Positions 8,691 through 17,633 of a DNA stretch of 64,000 nt are shown piece by piece. Source of the DNA: Cognatundibacterium rugosum (GTDB taxonomy: Bacteria > Pseudomonadota > Gammaproteobacteria > Burkholderiales > Burkholderiaceae_D); the NCBI RefSeq assembly GCF_014284365.1, contig NZ_JACOGG010000011.1, forward strand, positions 1-64,000, read 5' to 3'. Position 1 is the stretch's first letter; each line of letters starts with the position of its first letter. The notes below the pieces were generated by a model. That model ran no database searches, had not been told where the DNA came from, and worked only from the letters and a program-made list of their open reading frames with translations. A program made the position numbers and the translations under genes.

Positions 8691-9254
8691 ATGTCTCTGA
8701 TCAATACAACTGTTAAACCATTTAAAGCAACTGCTTACCACAATGGCAAATTCGTCCCGGTTTCCAGCGAAGATCTGGCTGGTAAATGGTCGGTATTCGT
8801 GTTCTACCCAGCTGACTTCACATTTGTCTGCCCAACAGAACTGGGCGACCTGGCTGATCACTACGAAGAATTCAAAAAACTGGGCGTAGAAATCTACTCA
8901 GTTTCTACTGATACCCATTTCACACACAAAGCATGGCACGACACATCTGACACGATAGGTAAAATCCAGTACCCAATGCTGGCTGATCCTACACTGCAGA
9001 TTTCCCGTAACTTCGAAGTACTGATCGAAGAAGAAGGTCTTGCATTGCGTGGTACTTTCGTTGTGAATCCAGCTGGCGAAATCAAAGTGATGGAAGTGCA
9101 TGACAACGGTATCGGACGCGACGCAAAAGAATTGCTGCGTAAAGTGCAAGCTGCACAATACGTAGCGAGCCATCCAGGTGAAGTTTGCCCAGCAAAATGG
9201 ACACCAGGCGCGGAAACACTGACACCGTCTCTGGATCTAGTCGGTAAGATCTAA
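8691..9254 (+). CDS. ahpC: Alkyl hydroperoxide reductase, peroxiredoxin subunit
   Basis: A 187-residue typical two-cysteine peroxiredoxin that reduces hydrogen peroxide and organic peroxides and is recycled by AhpF. The peroxidatic Cys47 is in [11 protein letters not shown] and the resolving Cys166 is in [10 protein letters not shown]. The length equals that of E. coli AhpC (187). Its partner ahpF follows 242 bases later on the same strand. Codon use looks optimised, consistent with high expression. Confidence 0.97.
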   Translation: MSLINTTVKPFKATAYHNGKFVPVSSEDLAGKWSVFVFYPADFTFVCPTELGDLADHYEEFKKLGVEIYSVSTDTHFTHKAWHDTSDTIGKIQYPMLADPTLQISRNFEVLIEEEGLALRGTFVVNPAGEIKVMEVHDNGIGRDAKELLRKVQAAQYVASHPGEVCPAKWTPGAETLTPSLDLVGKI

Positions 9255-9496
9255 ATTCTGACTAAGTCAATCATTACTTAAGCAGGATTCCTCAGCGCTG
9301 CATTTCCTGTACCGCGACAAACTGGCTGCAGTCAGCCGGTTGCCAGCAGCGGCGCTGAGGAGCTGTACAGCTCTAAAAAACAGGAAACACAAGACGACCC
9401 CAGCGGCTTGATGGCTCGCGATGCTGAGTGCTTTGATGCAACTCCGTGATAGCCCGCCCTGGACCTCATTTTCTTCATTCCTGAGAAAGAAGCATC
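9255..9496 (+). other. Structured spacer between ahpC and ahpF
   Basis: The 242-base spacer holds several inverted repeats. CCTCAGCGC (9290-9298) pairs with GCGCTGAGG (9352-9360), enclosing a GGCTG/CAGCC hairpin (9324-9337). A 14-base palindrome GAGCTGTACAGCTC (9360-9373) follows, then TAAAAAAC. No gene fits. It may be a branched terminator or attenuator that lets ahpF run at a lower level than ahpC. Confidence 0.45.
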
Positions 9497-11044
9497 ATGT
9501 TAGACAATACGCTCAAAACGCAATTAAAAGCTTACTTAGAACGCCTGACCCGTCCGCTGCAATTAGTGGCATCGCTGGATGACAGTGATAAGTCCAGGGA
9601 AATGCAGGAGTTGCTGCGCGAGATCGCTGAGTTGTCTGACAAAATTTCCGTGGTCGAACAACGCGATGATGCGGAAAGAAAACCATCGTTTGCGATCACT
9701 TCCCCTGGACAGGCGATTTCCCTGCGTTTTGCAGGCATCCCTATGGGACACGAATTTACCTCGCTGGTACTGGCTCTGCTGCAGGCCGGTGGCCATCCGC
9801 CGAAAGTGGATGCAGATGTCATTCAGCAAATACAGCAGCTTGATGGTGATTTCCATTTCGAGACCTATATTTCCCTGAGCTGCCAGAACTGCCCTGAAGT
9901 GGTGCAGTCTCTCAATCTGATGGCAGTACTCAATCCGCGTATTAAATCGGTCACGATAGACGGCGCGTTGTTTCAGAGCGAAGTTGAGCAGCGTCAGATC
10001 ATGGCGGTCCCGACGGTGTATCTGAACGGTCAGGTCTTCGGTCAGGGTCGTATGTCAGTAGAAGAAGTACTGGCGAAACTCGATACCGGTGCGACCCAGC
10101 GTGCGGCAGAAAAGCTGAATGCCAAAGCGCCTTACGATGTCCTGATCGTCGGTGGTGGGCCGGCTGGTGCGGCCGCAGCGATTTACGCCGCCCGCAAAGG
10201 CATACGTACAGGCGTAGTGGCTGAGCGTTTTGGTGGTCAGGTGTTGGATACCATGTCGATAGAAAACTTTGTTTCCGTGGCGGAGACCGAAGGACCGAAA
10301 TTTGCGGCTGCACTCGAACAGCATGTCAAAACCTATGACGTTGAAATCAGCAATCTGCAACGTGCAGAAAAGCTGATACAAAAAGATGGCATGACGGAAG
10401 TGCAGTTAGCCAGCGGCGCAACGCTGAAAGCAAAAAGCGTCATCCTGGCGACCGGTGCGCGCTGGCGCGAAGTGAATGTGCCGGGTGAAAAAGAATACCG
10501 TAACCACGGTGTGGCTTACTGCCCGCATTGCGATGGCCCGCTGTTCAAGGGCAAGCGCGTAGCCGTGATTGGTGGTGGTAACTCTGGCGTGGAAGCGGCA
10601 ATCGATCTGGCCGGTATTGTCAGCCATGTCACCTTGCTTGAATTTGCCGCAGAATTGCGTGCCGATGCCGTTTTGCAGCGCAAGTTACACAGCTTGCCGA
10701 ATGTGACCGTGATCACCCAGGCGCAAACCAGCGAGATCCATGGCGATGGCCAGAAAGTGAATGGCATCAGCTATAAAAACCGCAGCGATGACAGTCTTCA
10801 CCGCATTGACCTGGAAGGTGTGTTTGTACAGATCGGCCTGGTACCGAATACGGAATGGCTGAAAGACACGCTGAGCCTGTCACGTCATGGTGAAATTGAA
10901 GTTGATGCACGTGGCCAAACCTCGCTGCCAGGCGTGTTTGCCGCAGGCGATGTGACGACTGTGCCCTACAAGCAAATCGTCATTGCGGTTGGTGAGGGTG
11001 CGAAAGCTGCACTCAGCGCCTTCGATCACCTGATCCGCCAATAA
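9497..11044 (+). CDS. ahpF: Alkyl hydroperoxide reductase, flavoprotein subunit F
   Basis: A 515-residue NADH-dependent flavoprotein disulfide reductase that re-reduces AhpC. The N-terminal double thioredoxin fold carries the C129-x-x-C132 disulfide (SCQNCPEV). The FAD site is at about 218-225 (VGGGPAGA). The catalytic disulfide is C342-x-x-C345 (YCPHCDGP), with the NAD-binding loop just after ([12 protein letters not shown]). The C-terminal FAD motif GVFAAGDVT is intact. The length matches E. coli AhpF (521). It is followed by a strong terminator. Confidence 0.97.
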   Translation: MLDNTLKTQLKAYLERLTRPLQLVASLDDSDKSREMQELLREIAELSDKISVVEQRDDAERKPSFAITSPGQAISLRFAGIPMGHEFTSLVLALLQAGGHPPKVDADVIQQIQQLDGDFHFETYISLSCQNCPEVVQSLNLMAVLNPRIKSVTIDGALFQSEVEQRQIMAVPTVYLNGQVFGQGRMSVEEVLAKLDTGATQRAAEKLNAKAPYDVLIVGGGPAGAAAAIYAARKGIRTGVVAERFGGQVLDTMSIENFVSVAETEGPKFAAALEQHVKTYDVEISNLQRAEKLIQKDGMTEVQLASGATLKAKSVILATGARWREVNVPGEKEYRNHGVAYCPHCDGPLFKGKRVAVIGGGNSGVEAAIDLAGIVSHVTLLEFAAELRADAVLQRKLHSLPNVTVITQAQTSEIHGDGQKVNGISYKNRSDDSLHRIDLEGVFVQIGLVPNTEWLKDTLSLSRHGEIEVDARGQTSLPGVFAAGDVTTVPYKQIVIAVGEGAKAALSAFDHLIRQ

Positions 11045-11075
11045 ACCTATCCACTCAGTCAGCCCTGAACACACG

Positions 11076-11100
11076 CGGGGCAGACTTCTGCCCCGGTTTT
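11076..11100 (+). terminator. Rho-independent terminator of ahpF
   Basis: CGGGGCAGA (11076-11084) pairs with TCTGCCCCG (11087-11095) around CT, followed by GTTTT. It lies 32 bases after the ahpF stop. Confidence 0.85.
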
Positions 11101-11195
11101 CCAGTGATATGGAGACCGGTTTTTTTCTTTTTGGGACGATATTTTGTAGATTTGACATGTCTTAAATTGCAATAAAGTGTGGTTGCAAAATAAAT

Positions 11196-11227
11196 AATTG
11201 TTATAATGTGTAACTTATATAACAATT
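11196..11227. promoter_or_regulatory. Long palindrome over a -10 box
   Basis: Perfect 10-base arms AATTGTTATA (11196-11205) and TATAACAATT (11218-11227) flank a 12-base centre. The left arm overlaps TATAAT (11202-11207), a likely -10 for the next gene, whose start is 10 bases beyond the right arm. The block is much more AT-rich than its surroundings. It reads as an operator for an unidentified dimeric repressor. Confidence 0.5.
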
Positions 11228-11236
11228 CGTTTGGCT

Positions 11237-13060
11237 ATGACTCTCTTTCCTCAGAGCTTGCGTCACTTTCTTGGCTGGCAATATCCCGAAAGGCAATTGA
11301 TGGTGAGTCTGAGCTTGCCAATGGTGAAAACAGCGGCTGCACCTGTGCTCAATGATTTGCATCAGTTGCAAAAAAAGCGCGATAACGATGAACAGGATGT
11401 AGCATTTTTGCGGCTACTGTTACAGAAGCTCCGCCAACTGAATCGCTGTCGTCTGCGCGTCACCTCTAGGGAAGAATTCAATCATACGCTGGCCGCCTTG
11501 TTTTACCCGCTGGCGCAGGCAAAGCTTATGCAGTATGGCAGGGATGGAGGGGTGCCAGATCGCCAGAGCCGTGCTCAGGTGTTGGATACACTGATCGCAA
11601 GTTGTGCTGAATTCGTTAATTCTTATATCGTCATCACTCAGTACTATCAACGATGTTCACGTTTTCGTTATGCCCGATTCATCAATAAGTCGGATTTGGC
11701 ATCGGCCCGGGTGCTGGAATTTCTGAAGCTCAAACAAAGTCTGAAAGCCTTGCGTTATCAAGAGCTGAGTCCGCGTGCCTGGACATTTGCCAATACCCTC
11801 ATGCATCAAATTGTGGCTGCCGGGCGGCAGGATGAACTTCTGTCTCCGTTGGAGCGTAGCTATGGCAGGGACACTGAGCTGGAGACCATACGCGTTCGCG
11901 ATGTATATCTGTCGCTGCACATGGTACAGCGCTTACAACTCAGTTACTGGCCGGTGCAATGGCAAACTTGGTTACTGCGCTCCATCGGACTGGGCGATTT
12001 GAAAATTGCGCTGGGTAATGCAGCCTCAGGCGCACCTTCACGTCATACCTCACTGGTCTATTGCGGAGATGAGCAGCCGACCCGCTTCGTGGCTGTACCG
12101 GGCCAGACTGGGCCAGCGCCTTTGGTATTGCAATGGGAGTCCTTGCAACAGGCGCTGACTGCAGACCTGGCTCAGGTGCTGCGCGCACGCAGAGGCCTGG
12201 AGGCAGTCAGCTTATCGCGTCATCTGAGTTTGTTTGGGCCCACTGAGCGGCTGGCGCTGGCGCAATTGCAGTTTGAGCGCTTTCAGGCTTATCCTGCCAG
12301 CGTTGAACTGAAGCTGGACCAACAGCGAGAAGTACCGGATTTACGGATTTTTATCGGTTTTCAGAATGTATTTTCCTTACTGCGCCACATCGGAAATGGG
12401 GGCGACTGGAAGGCGGTTGGTGAACGTATGGTCGACTTGCTGGCGCGCCATTCCGCCGTATTTTCCGATGACGCAGAAGGCAGTGAGCAAAGTTCCTGGA
12501 TGATACGCCATCAGGATGCACAGCATCTCTGCCTGTCGACTCAGGAAAGTCGCCATACCACGCGGATGCAAATCGGTGATCTGGCTGCCTATATGCTCGA
12601 GCAGACAGATTGGCATACGCCTAAACTGGGTGTGATTCAGCGTATACTGCGGCCACAACCTGGACAGTTGCTGATCACCATACAATTACTTTGTGAGAAT
12701 TCACAAGCCGTTTTGATCGACAGTCAGGCCGGTTTGTCCTCTGCGATTCTGAGACAGAACGACGATCAGGGTTCTGCACTGTTACCTGCAATTTTGGGCG
12801 GACGAGAGGAATTCACACAATTGTTGCTGCCCACTGGTGTACGCACGCGTGAAGATGGAACGCTGCAATTGCAAATACATCAGGCACAAGAAACAGCGCA
12901 ACTGGGGCATATGATCAGTGCGAGTAAAGGATTTACGCTGTATGCACTGCGGCGCCGGCCACAAGTTTTGCCGGCCGAGCAAGCGGCAAAACCAGCACCA
13001 GCCATCCAAACTAAGCAAGAGCTGAGTCTGAGCGAGAGCGAAGCTACATTGCTGCAATAG
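11237..13060 (+). CDS. Large protein of unknown function, possibly PilZ-like C-terminus
   Basis: A 607-residue cytoplasmic protein from ATG 11237 (an in-frame TTG lies two codons upstream). There is no signal peptide or membrane segment. The N-terminal two thirds look helical and rich in Leu, Gln and Arg. The C-terminal part (about 450-560) shows the pattern W-x-D/H...IGDLAAY...LGVIQRI...IQLL. This vaguely recalls PilZ-type barrels of betaproteobacterial cyclic-di-GMP-binding proteins, but the diagnostic RxxxR and D/NxSxxG motifs are not clear. It is monocistronic with a palindromic promoter and a terminator, so function stays open. Confidence 0.7.
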   Translation: MTLFPQSLRHFLGWQYPERQLMVSLSLPMVKTAAAPVLNDLHQLQKKRDNDEQDVAFLRLLLQKLRQLNRCRLRVTSREEFNHTLAALFYPLAQAKLMQYGRDGGVPDRQSRAQVLDTLIASCAEFVNSYIVITQYYQRCSRFRYARFINKSDLASARVLEFLKLKQSLKALRYQELSPRAWTFANTLMHQIVAAGRQDELLSPLERSYGRDTELETIRVRDVYLSLHMVQRLQLSYWPVQWQTWLLRSIGLGDLKIALGNAASGAPSRHTSLVYCGDEQPTRFVAVPGQTGPAPLVLQWESLQQALTADLAQVLRARRGLEAVSLSRHLSLFGPTERLALAQLQFERFQAYPASVELKLDQQREVPDLRIFIGFQNVFSLLRHIGNGGDWKAVGERMVDLLARHSAVFSDDAEGSEQSSWMIRHQDAQHLCLSTQESRHTTRMQIGDLAAYMLEQTDWHTPKLGVIQRILRPQPGQLLITIQLLCENSQAVLIDSQAGLSSAILRQNDDQGSALLPAILGGREEFTQLLLPTGVRTREDGTLQLQIHQAQETAQLGHMISASKGFTLYALRRRPQVLPAEQAAKPAPAIQTKQELSLSESEATLLQ

Positions 13061-13125
13061 CACGACGGTGCCTGGTCGCAGATAGTCCTGAATATGGGCC
13101 GGCGACGGACGTTGAATAGAGAAGA

Positions 13126-13146
13126 AGCGGGGCCGCTGGCCCCGCT
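13126..13146. terminator. Bidirectional hairpin between convergent genes
   Basis: AGCGGGGCC (13126-13134) pairs perfectly with GGCCCCGCT (13138-13146) around GCT. On the minus strand it is followed by TTCTTCTCT. It sits between the convergent unknown gene and the SPFH gene. Confidence 0.7.
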
Positions 13147-13172
13147 ATTGAGGATCATTGCGCAGGAAGATA

Positions 13173-13982
13173 TCAGCGATTTGTTTCTGCTGCTTTATTG
13201 CTAATCTGCAGGAAAGGAATCACACCACCGGTCGTGGTTGGCAGACGGCCATCCCATTTTTCTATCGCTTTAGCCTGGTTCTCCACTTCACGTAAACGCA
13301 GCAGTTCCGGTGTGACTTGCTGGCGTTGCAGTGCCAGTGCTTCGGCTTCTGCACGAGCCCGTGAGACTTTTTGTTTGGCCTCGACTTCTATCCTTTGCAG
13401 GTCGCGCTCAGCCTTCATTTTTAACTGATCAGCGGTGGTTTTTGCTTCAATTGCTTCATTGAAGGTCTTGCTGAAGTTGAAGTTGACTATCGAGAATTCA
13501 TCCACCACCAGGCCATGTCTGGCCATCCTTTCCTTGAGTGCCAGTACGATCTCATCACGCACCTGGGACCGCTTGGAAATCAGCTCTTCGGCGGTAAAGC
13601 GTGCGGTCACTGCTTTCACCGCTTCCTGTACGCTGGGAATAATGATGCGTTCACCCGGTTCATTACCAAGATCGCGATAGACCGATACCGCAGCGTCGGG
13701 GCGTATGTGGTAATTGATGGCGATCTTGGTATGTACGGTTTGCAAGTCCTTGGAGGCCGCATCGCCGTCACCTTCGCCTTTTTGTATCGCGACTGAGACT
13801 CTGTGCATATGCTGAGCGACCGGCCACACAAAATGCAGGCCTTCGCTATAGACTTGGTCAGATGGCTTGCCAAAGGTGGTCAGCACACCGCGGTACCCGG
13901 CGGGTATGGTGGCAAACGGATTCAGGATTAGGATCAGAAACAGAACGCCAATTGCAGCGGCGATTTTTGGGAGAGCACGCAT
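13173..13982 (-). CDS. SPFH/prohibitin-family membrane protein
   Basis: A 269-residue membrane-anchored member of the stomatin/prohibitin/HflK-C group, which forms ring or scaffold assemblies and often controls membrane proteases. One N-terminal helix (about residues 6-25, AAAIGVLFLILILNPF) is followed by the SPFH domain (VPAGYRGVLTTFGK-like opening). A long Glu/Ala-rich coiled coil (about 165-230, KVSRARAEAEALALQR) comes next. I start at ATG 13982, preceded by AAGGA; the longer reading adds 19 residues of no family character. It appears to be a single gene. Confidence 0.88.
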   Translation of the reverse strand: MRALPKIAAAIGVLFLILILNPFATIPAGYRGVLTTFGKPSDQVYSEGLHFVWPVAQHMHRVSVAIQKGEGDGDAASKDLQTVHTKIAINYHIRPDAAVSVYRDLGNEPGERIIIPSVQEAVKAVTARFTAEELISKRSQVRDEIVLALKERMARHGLVVDEFSIVNFNFSKTFNEAIEAKTTADQLKMKAERDLQRIEVEAKQKVSRARAEAEALALQRQQVTPELLRLREVENQAKAIEKWDGRLPTTTGGVIPFLQISNKAAETNR

Positions 13983-14107
13983 GATTTTCCTTATTGATGT
14001 TGTTTGGAAAGCATGCTGAGTATAGTGAGAAACAAACAACTTAAAACGGTAATTGTTTCAGCAATCCACCGTTCTGTCGGAGAATGATGTGAGCACGCAA
14101 CAGCTTG

Positions 14108-15052
14108 TCAGCCTTCACGATCCATGTCGGCCAGTTCTGACGCAGGTGCTCTGTGCTTGGTGTGGCTTTGCACCGGATCCTGATATAACCAGGGCAACAC
14201 AAATTTAGTCATTTCTGAAGCCGCATGGACCGGTGCCTTAGCCTGATGCGCCACTGCACTGCAAATCGCTTCAATCAGGCATAGCGCCGCACCTTCGGAA
14301 TTTGGTGAGAATTGTCGGCGGGTTTGTGCAAACAGGGTGACATTGGCCATCGAAGCCAGCGGAGAACTGGGTGCATCCGTTAAGGCCAGAATCGGCACAT
14401 TTTTTTCTTTCAGCTGACGCAGGATGGTGACTACATCATCGGCATAACGTGGGAAGGAAATACCTATCACCAGGTCTTTTTCTGTGTACTTAAACAACTG
14501 CCTTGCTACGGTGGATGGTCCGGCGGTTCCCATCGTTGATTGTACGGTATTGCAAAACGGATCTAAGCTGTGTGCCATCAAGCCGCCTAAAAATCCGCTG
14601 GCGCCGTAGCCGATGATGTAGATACGCTCGGCGTTTAAAATCATGCGTACTGCCTGATTGCACAGTTCAGGGTCCAGCCCGCGTCGGGTGGCTTCCAGGT
14701 TGGTCAGATCTTCGTTCAGAGAGCCCGCGATAATTTCTGTACTGGTGGCAGGCCGTTGTACTTCACTGCGTAAGTTATCAATCGGCACCAGCATCGCTTC
14801 GAAACCGCTCACCAGCTCCGCACGGAACTGAGGATAGCCTTCGAAACCCAGTGCACGTGCAAAACGATTTGCTGTTGCAACAGAAATGCCGACGGCGTTG
14901 GCCAGTTCGTCTATCGACATTGTGGCGGAGCGGAACACATTGGTCAGCACATAATCTGCGGCTTTTTTATGGGCTTTCGACAGGTTCATATAGACCTTGC
15001 CGATGCGGGCATTGACGGTTCCACCCAGGGCTTGCTTGTCAGGACGATTCAT
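14108..15052 (-). CDS. MurR/RpiR-family transcriptional regulator
   Basis: A 314-residue sugar-phosphate-sensing regulator. The N-terminal helix-turn-helix (about 20-95) includes MSIDELANAVGISVATANRFAR. The C-terminal SIS domain (about 130-270) binds a phosphosugar and includes YIIGYGASGFLGGLMAHSL and LVIGISFPRYADD. No sugar-catabolic gene is adjacent on its strand, so the regulated pathway is not evident. The family includes HexR, which controls central glycolytic genes. An ATTTCA-TTAATT-TGAAAT repeat in its promoter could be its own operator. Confidence 0.88.
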   Translation of the reverse strand: MNRPDKQALGGTVNARIGKVYMNLSKAHKKAADYVLTNVFRSATMSIDELANAVGISVATANRFARALGFEGYPQFRAELVSGFEAMLVPIDNLRSEVQRPATSTEIIAGSLNEDLTNLEATRRGLDPELCNQAVRMILNAERIYIIGYGASGFLGGLMAHSLDPFCNTVQSTMGTAGPSTVARQLFKYTEKDLVIGISFPRYADDVVTILRQLKEKNVPILALTDAPSSPLASMANVTLFAQTRRQFSPNSEGAALCLIEAICSAVAHQAKAPVHAASEMTKFVLPWLYQDPVQSHTKHRAPASELADMDREG

Positions 15053-15091
15053 GATGGCTGGCTTTTCCAGTGTAAGGGAAATGTAAATATA

Positions 15092-15109
15092 ATTTCATTA
15101 ATTTGAAAT
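15092..15109. promoter_or_regulatory. Palindrome, possible RpiR-type operator
   Basis: ATTTCA (15092-15097) and TGAAAT (15104-15109) flank TTAATT, about 40 bases upstream of the regulator start. GAAAT-type inverted repeats are known for several RpiR-family proteins; autoregulation is an inference. Confidence 0.4.
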
Positions 15110-15304
15110 GTAAAGTAATGAAACGTATCAAGTCAGAGAGGTGTTTTTTTCTGTCCGAATACAGATATTCTCACCAGCAATGCTGAATTATCGCCAGATT
15201 ATTTTAAAAAATTCAAATATTATTTATAAAAATTCAGAAATGATGCGAAAAGCAGCGTGTTATCTGTAAAGTGTATAAGCTAATTTGAATTTTTAGTGGT
15301 GGGT

Positions 15305-15335
15305 CATCAGTTGCGGAATACGTACGCAACTGATG
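15305..15335. terminator. Hairpin downstream of mnmA
   Basis: CATCAGTTGCG (15305-15315) pairs perfectly with CGCAACTGATG (15325-15335) around a 9-base loop, 24 bases past the mnmA stop. There is no strong T-tract, so termination may be partial or Rho-assisted. Confidence 0.55.
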
Positions 15336-15358
15336 GAGTAAAGGAGGGGGCGTAGCGT

Positions 15359-16453
15359 TTATTCAGCCTGATGGATGATGCCACCGCCGAGGCAGACATC
15401 GCCGTCGTACAGGACGGCAGACTGACCAGGCGTCACTGCCCATTGTGCATCCGGGAAGTGCAAACGGAATTGTTCGGTATCGCCGGCAAACTCGCAGGCG
15501 ACATCAGGCTGACGATAACGGGTTTTGGCCGATAGCTGGGCTTGCGCAGGTGCATAACCGGCGACCCAGCTGACTTGCGTGGCTTCCAGCTGTGCAGATA
15601 GCAGCCAGGGATGATCATGACCCTGAACTACGTACAAGGTGTTATTCGCCACATCTTTACGGGCCACATACCAGGCATCGCTGCTGCCATCGGCATTCTG
15701 ATGGGACTTGATGCCGCCTATGCCTATGCCTTTGCGTTGACCCAGCGTATAAAAACTCAATCCTACGTGTTGACCGATGACCTTACCCTCCGGCGTCTTG
15801 ATATCGCCGGGCTGATACGACAGGTAACGGTTCAGAAATTCGCGGAATGGACGTTCGCCGATAAAACAAATACCGGTTGAGTCTTTCTTTTTTGCATTTG
15901 GCAGTTGTAGTTGTTCCGCGATTTTACGGACTTCCGTCTTGTGAATTTCACCCAGCGGGAACAGGGTATTGGCCAGTTGCTTCTGATTCAGCCTGTGCAG
16001 AAAATAACTCTGGTCCTTGCTGGCATCCAAAGCCTTAAGCAATTGAAATTCACCATTCACTTCGCGCACTCTGGCATAGTGACCGGTTGCGATATAGTCA
16101 GCGCCCAGCTTCATCGCATGATCGAGGAAGGCCTTAAATTTAATCTCAGCGTTACACAGTACATCCGGATTCGGTGTACGGCCAGCTTGGTATTCACGCA
16201 GGAATTCGGCAAACACACGGTCTTTGTATTCGCTCGCAAAATTCACTGCTTCAATGTCCACGCCGACCACATCGGCAACGCTGACCGCATCGATCCAGTC
16301 TTCCCGGGTGGAACAATATTCGGAATCGTCGTCGTCTTCCCAGTTTTTCATAAACAGGCCAATGACTTCATAGCCTTGCTCTTTTAATAGCCATGCCGAT
16401 ACCGAGGAATCTACCCCGCCAGACATACCGATTACTACACGTTTTTTACTCAT
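15359..16453 (-). CDS. mnmA: tRNA-specific 2-thiouridylase
   Basis: MnmA adds sulfur to uridine 34 of tRNA-Lys, tRNA-Glu and tRNA-Gln using ATP and a sulfur relay. The 364-residue length is normal. The PP-loop SGGVDSS is at residues 11-17. The catalytic cysteines are C100 (NPDVLCN) and C196 (STGICFIGE). The C-terminal barrel region is complete. Its ATG overlaps the stop of the upstream NUDIX gene by 4 bases, so the two are translationally coupled. The same nudJ-mnmA pairing exists in E. coli. Confidence 0.97.
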   Translation of the reverse strand: MSKKRVVIGMSGGVDSSVSAWLLKEQGYEVIGLFMKNWEDDDDSEYCSTREDWIDAVSVADVVGVDIEAVNFASEYKDRVFAEFLREYQAGRTPNPDVLCNAEIKFKAFLDHAMKLGADYIATGHYARVREVNGEFQLLKALDASKDQSYFLHRLNQKQLANTLFPLGEIHKTEVRKIAEQLQLPNAKKKDSTGICFIGERPFREFLNRYLSYQPGDIKTPEGKVIGQHVGLSFYTLGQRKGIGIGGIKSHQNADGSSDAWYVARKDVANNTLYVVQGHDHPWLLSAQLEATQVSWVAGYAPAQAQLSAKTRYRQPDVACEFAGDTEQFRLHFPDAQWAVTPGQSAVLYDGDVCLGGGIIHQAE

Positions 16454-16920
16454 AATGCGCTCGGGTGGGTAAATAGCAGCGAAAGCGGAGCGCGCTTGCC
16501 GCGTAAGTAGTCATCCACACATTGCAGCACCAGCGGGCTGCGATGGATGTGTTCAGAATTCAGAATATCGTTATAGCTCATCCAGACCGCTCTTAAAATA
16601 CCGTGATCCAGCGCGCGTCCGGTGTCAGCGCCCGCATCACCAGTGAAGGCAAAGCGCAAATAGGTGACCTGTTCCTGGGTGGATGGTGAGGTAAAGGTCG
16701 ACAAATAGGTCCCTACCAGCGCAGTCGGCGTAAATTCATATGCCGTTTCTTCCAGGGTTTCACGGATCACGGCCTGTTCCAGTGATTCTTTCGGGTCGAG
16801 ATGGCCCGCAGGCTGGTTAATGCGCACCCCGTCAGGGGTTTCCTCTTCCACCATTAAAAAGCGGTGATTGCGCTCAATAATCGCGGCGACGGTGACAGAT
16901 GGTTTCCAGATGGCAGACAT
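16450..16920 (-). CDS. nudJ: NUDIX hydrolase, NudJ-like
   Basis: A 156-residue Mg-dependent pyrophosphohydrolase of the NUDIX superfamily. The catalytic helix reads [16 protein letters not shown] then TLEET, fitting GX5EX7REUXEEXGU apart from Thr and Ala at two lenient positions. E. coli NudJ has the same opening, [11 protein letters not shown], and is also next to mnmA; it hydrolyses nucleoside di/triphosphates and HMP pyrophosphate. I start at ATG 16920, preceded by GAAAGAAG. A longer frame upstream adds 53 residues without family similarity. Confidence 0.88.
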   Translation of the reverse strand: MSAIWKPSVTVAAIIERNHRFLMVEEETPDGVRINQPAGHLDPKESLEQAVIRETLEETAYEFTPTALVGTYLSTFTSPSTQEQVTYLRFAFTGDAGADTGRALDHGILRAVWMSYNDILNSEHIHRSPLVLQCVDDYLRGKRAPLSLLFTHPSAL

Positions 16921-17470
16921 AACTTCTTTCGGTAATAGAACCTGAGCGAACACTTTCGCGCTATCAGGGTGTGCAATCAGTGTGCCGATAGGACCGACGC
17001 GACAGGAAAATGGTGCTTCAGGATCTAAGTAAGTCCGACATTTTACTTGGCTGTCACATTTTGTGTGGCGAAGCAGCAAATTTGGCGATGCATTTGCTAA
17101 TGCAAATTCTGTCTATGGGAATTTTTTTTAATGTGAAATGGTTGCTGTCTCGAAATTTGAGTTTGTTTTTGCTTTGGTGTTTTGATGCTAAGCCTCTGTT
17201 TTTTATGCAAAAAATATCATGCGGCTTCAGTCTGATTCTTGGGGCATATTTCAAAAAGATGGTGAAAGTAGCAAATGATTTGAAAAAACTTCGTTTGTTC
17301 CGTCCAACAGAATCCATGTAATATCGTTGTCGAATATGACATGTAAGATTGTGGTAAGCATATTGCGCATGTCACAGACTGTGCCGCGGAACCAAGGAAA
17401 GTCCGGTTGCGATGTCCAGACTGAGGATTGGTACTCCCCAAAAGGGAATTCCGTCACGAGATTTCACAGC

Positions 17471-17569
17471 GGGGTAAACCCTCAGTTTGTTGAACTGAAT
17501 ATGAAAGTAGGAATGGAGCCCTGATTGCGGCGGCTAATCATAGCCGGATCCGCTTATCGCTGCATTCCT
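17471..17569 (+). ncRNA. Candidate structured leader or small RNA upstream of pntAA
   Basis: In 100 bases there are four helices. GGG-TAAA-CCC is at 17472-17481. TCAGTT/AACTGA (17482-17498) has a 5-base loop. The third is an outer AGGAATG/CATTCCT (17509-17515 with 17563-17569). Nested inside it are GCGG/CCGC (17527-17530 with 17550-17553) and GGCTA/TAGCC (17532-17536 with 17541-17545). I do not recognise a named RNA family. It may be part of the pnt leader. Confidence rests only on hairpin density. Confidence 0.3.
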
Positions 17570-17591
17570 GAAAGAAATTGCTTAGCGTACT

Positions 17592-17610
17592 AACGAGAAC
17601 GATTTTATTT
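17592..17610. promoter_or_regulatory. Fur-like site upstream of pntAA
   Basis: AACGAGAACGATTTTATTT matches the hemP Fur box at 15 of 19 positions, with the left nine identical. The right half is a poor inverted repeat. It is 24 bases before the pntAA start. It could be chance. Confidence 0.3.
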
Positions 17611-17633
17611 TTACATCATCAGGGAGCACATCT

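Larger units (their letters stand above)
15053..15358. other. AT-rich intergenic region between rpiR-type gene and mnmA
   Basis: 306 bases with no gene. It holds the regulator's promoter region (15060-15130, very AT-rich) and, nearer mnmA, a long hairpin at 15305-15335. The middle portion (15130-15300) shows nothing I can name. Confidence 0.55.
16921..17633. other. 713-base region without a recognisable gene
   Basis: It lies between the divergent nudJ-like gene and pntAA. Bases about 17080-17330 are strikingly AT-rich; a 103-codon frame there is full of hydrophobic and rare residues and I do not accept it. Bases 17470-17570 hold several tight hairpins (separate entry). The last 50 bases carry a possible Fur-like site and the pntAA ribosome site GGGAG. 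Confidence 0.6.

Noticed and set aside
17010-17321. A 103-codon rightward frame between the nudJ-like gene and pntAA
   Set aside because: AT-rich with scattered hydrophobic and rare residues, no ribosome site, no family likeness; it overlaps the nudJ promoter side. Treated as non-coding.
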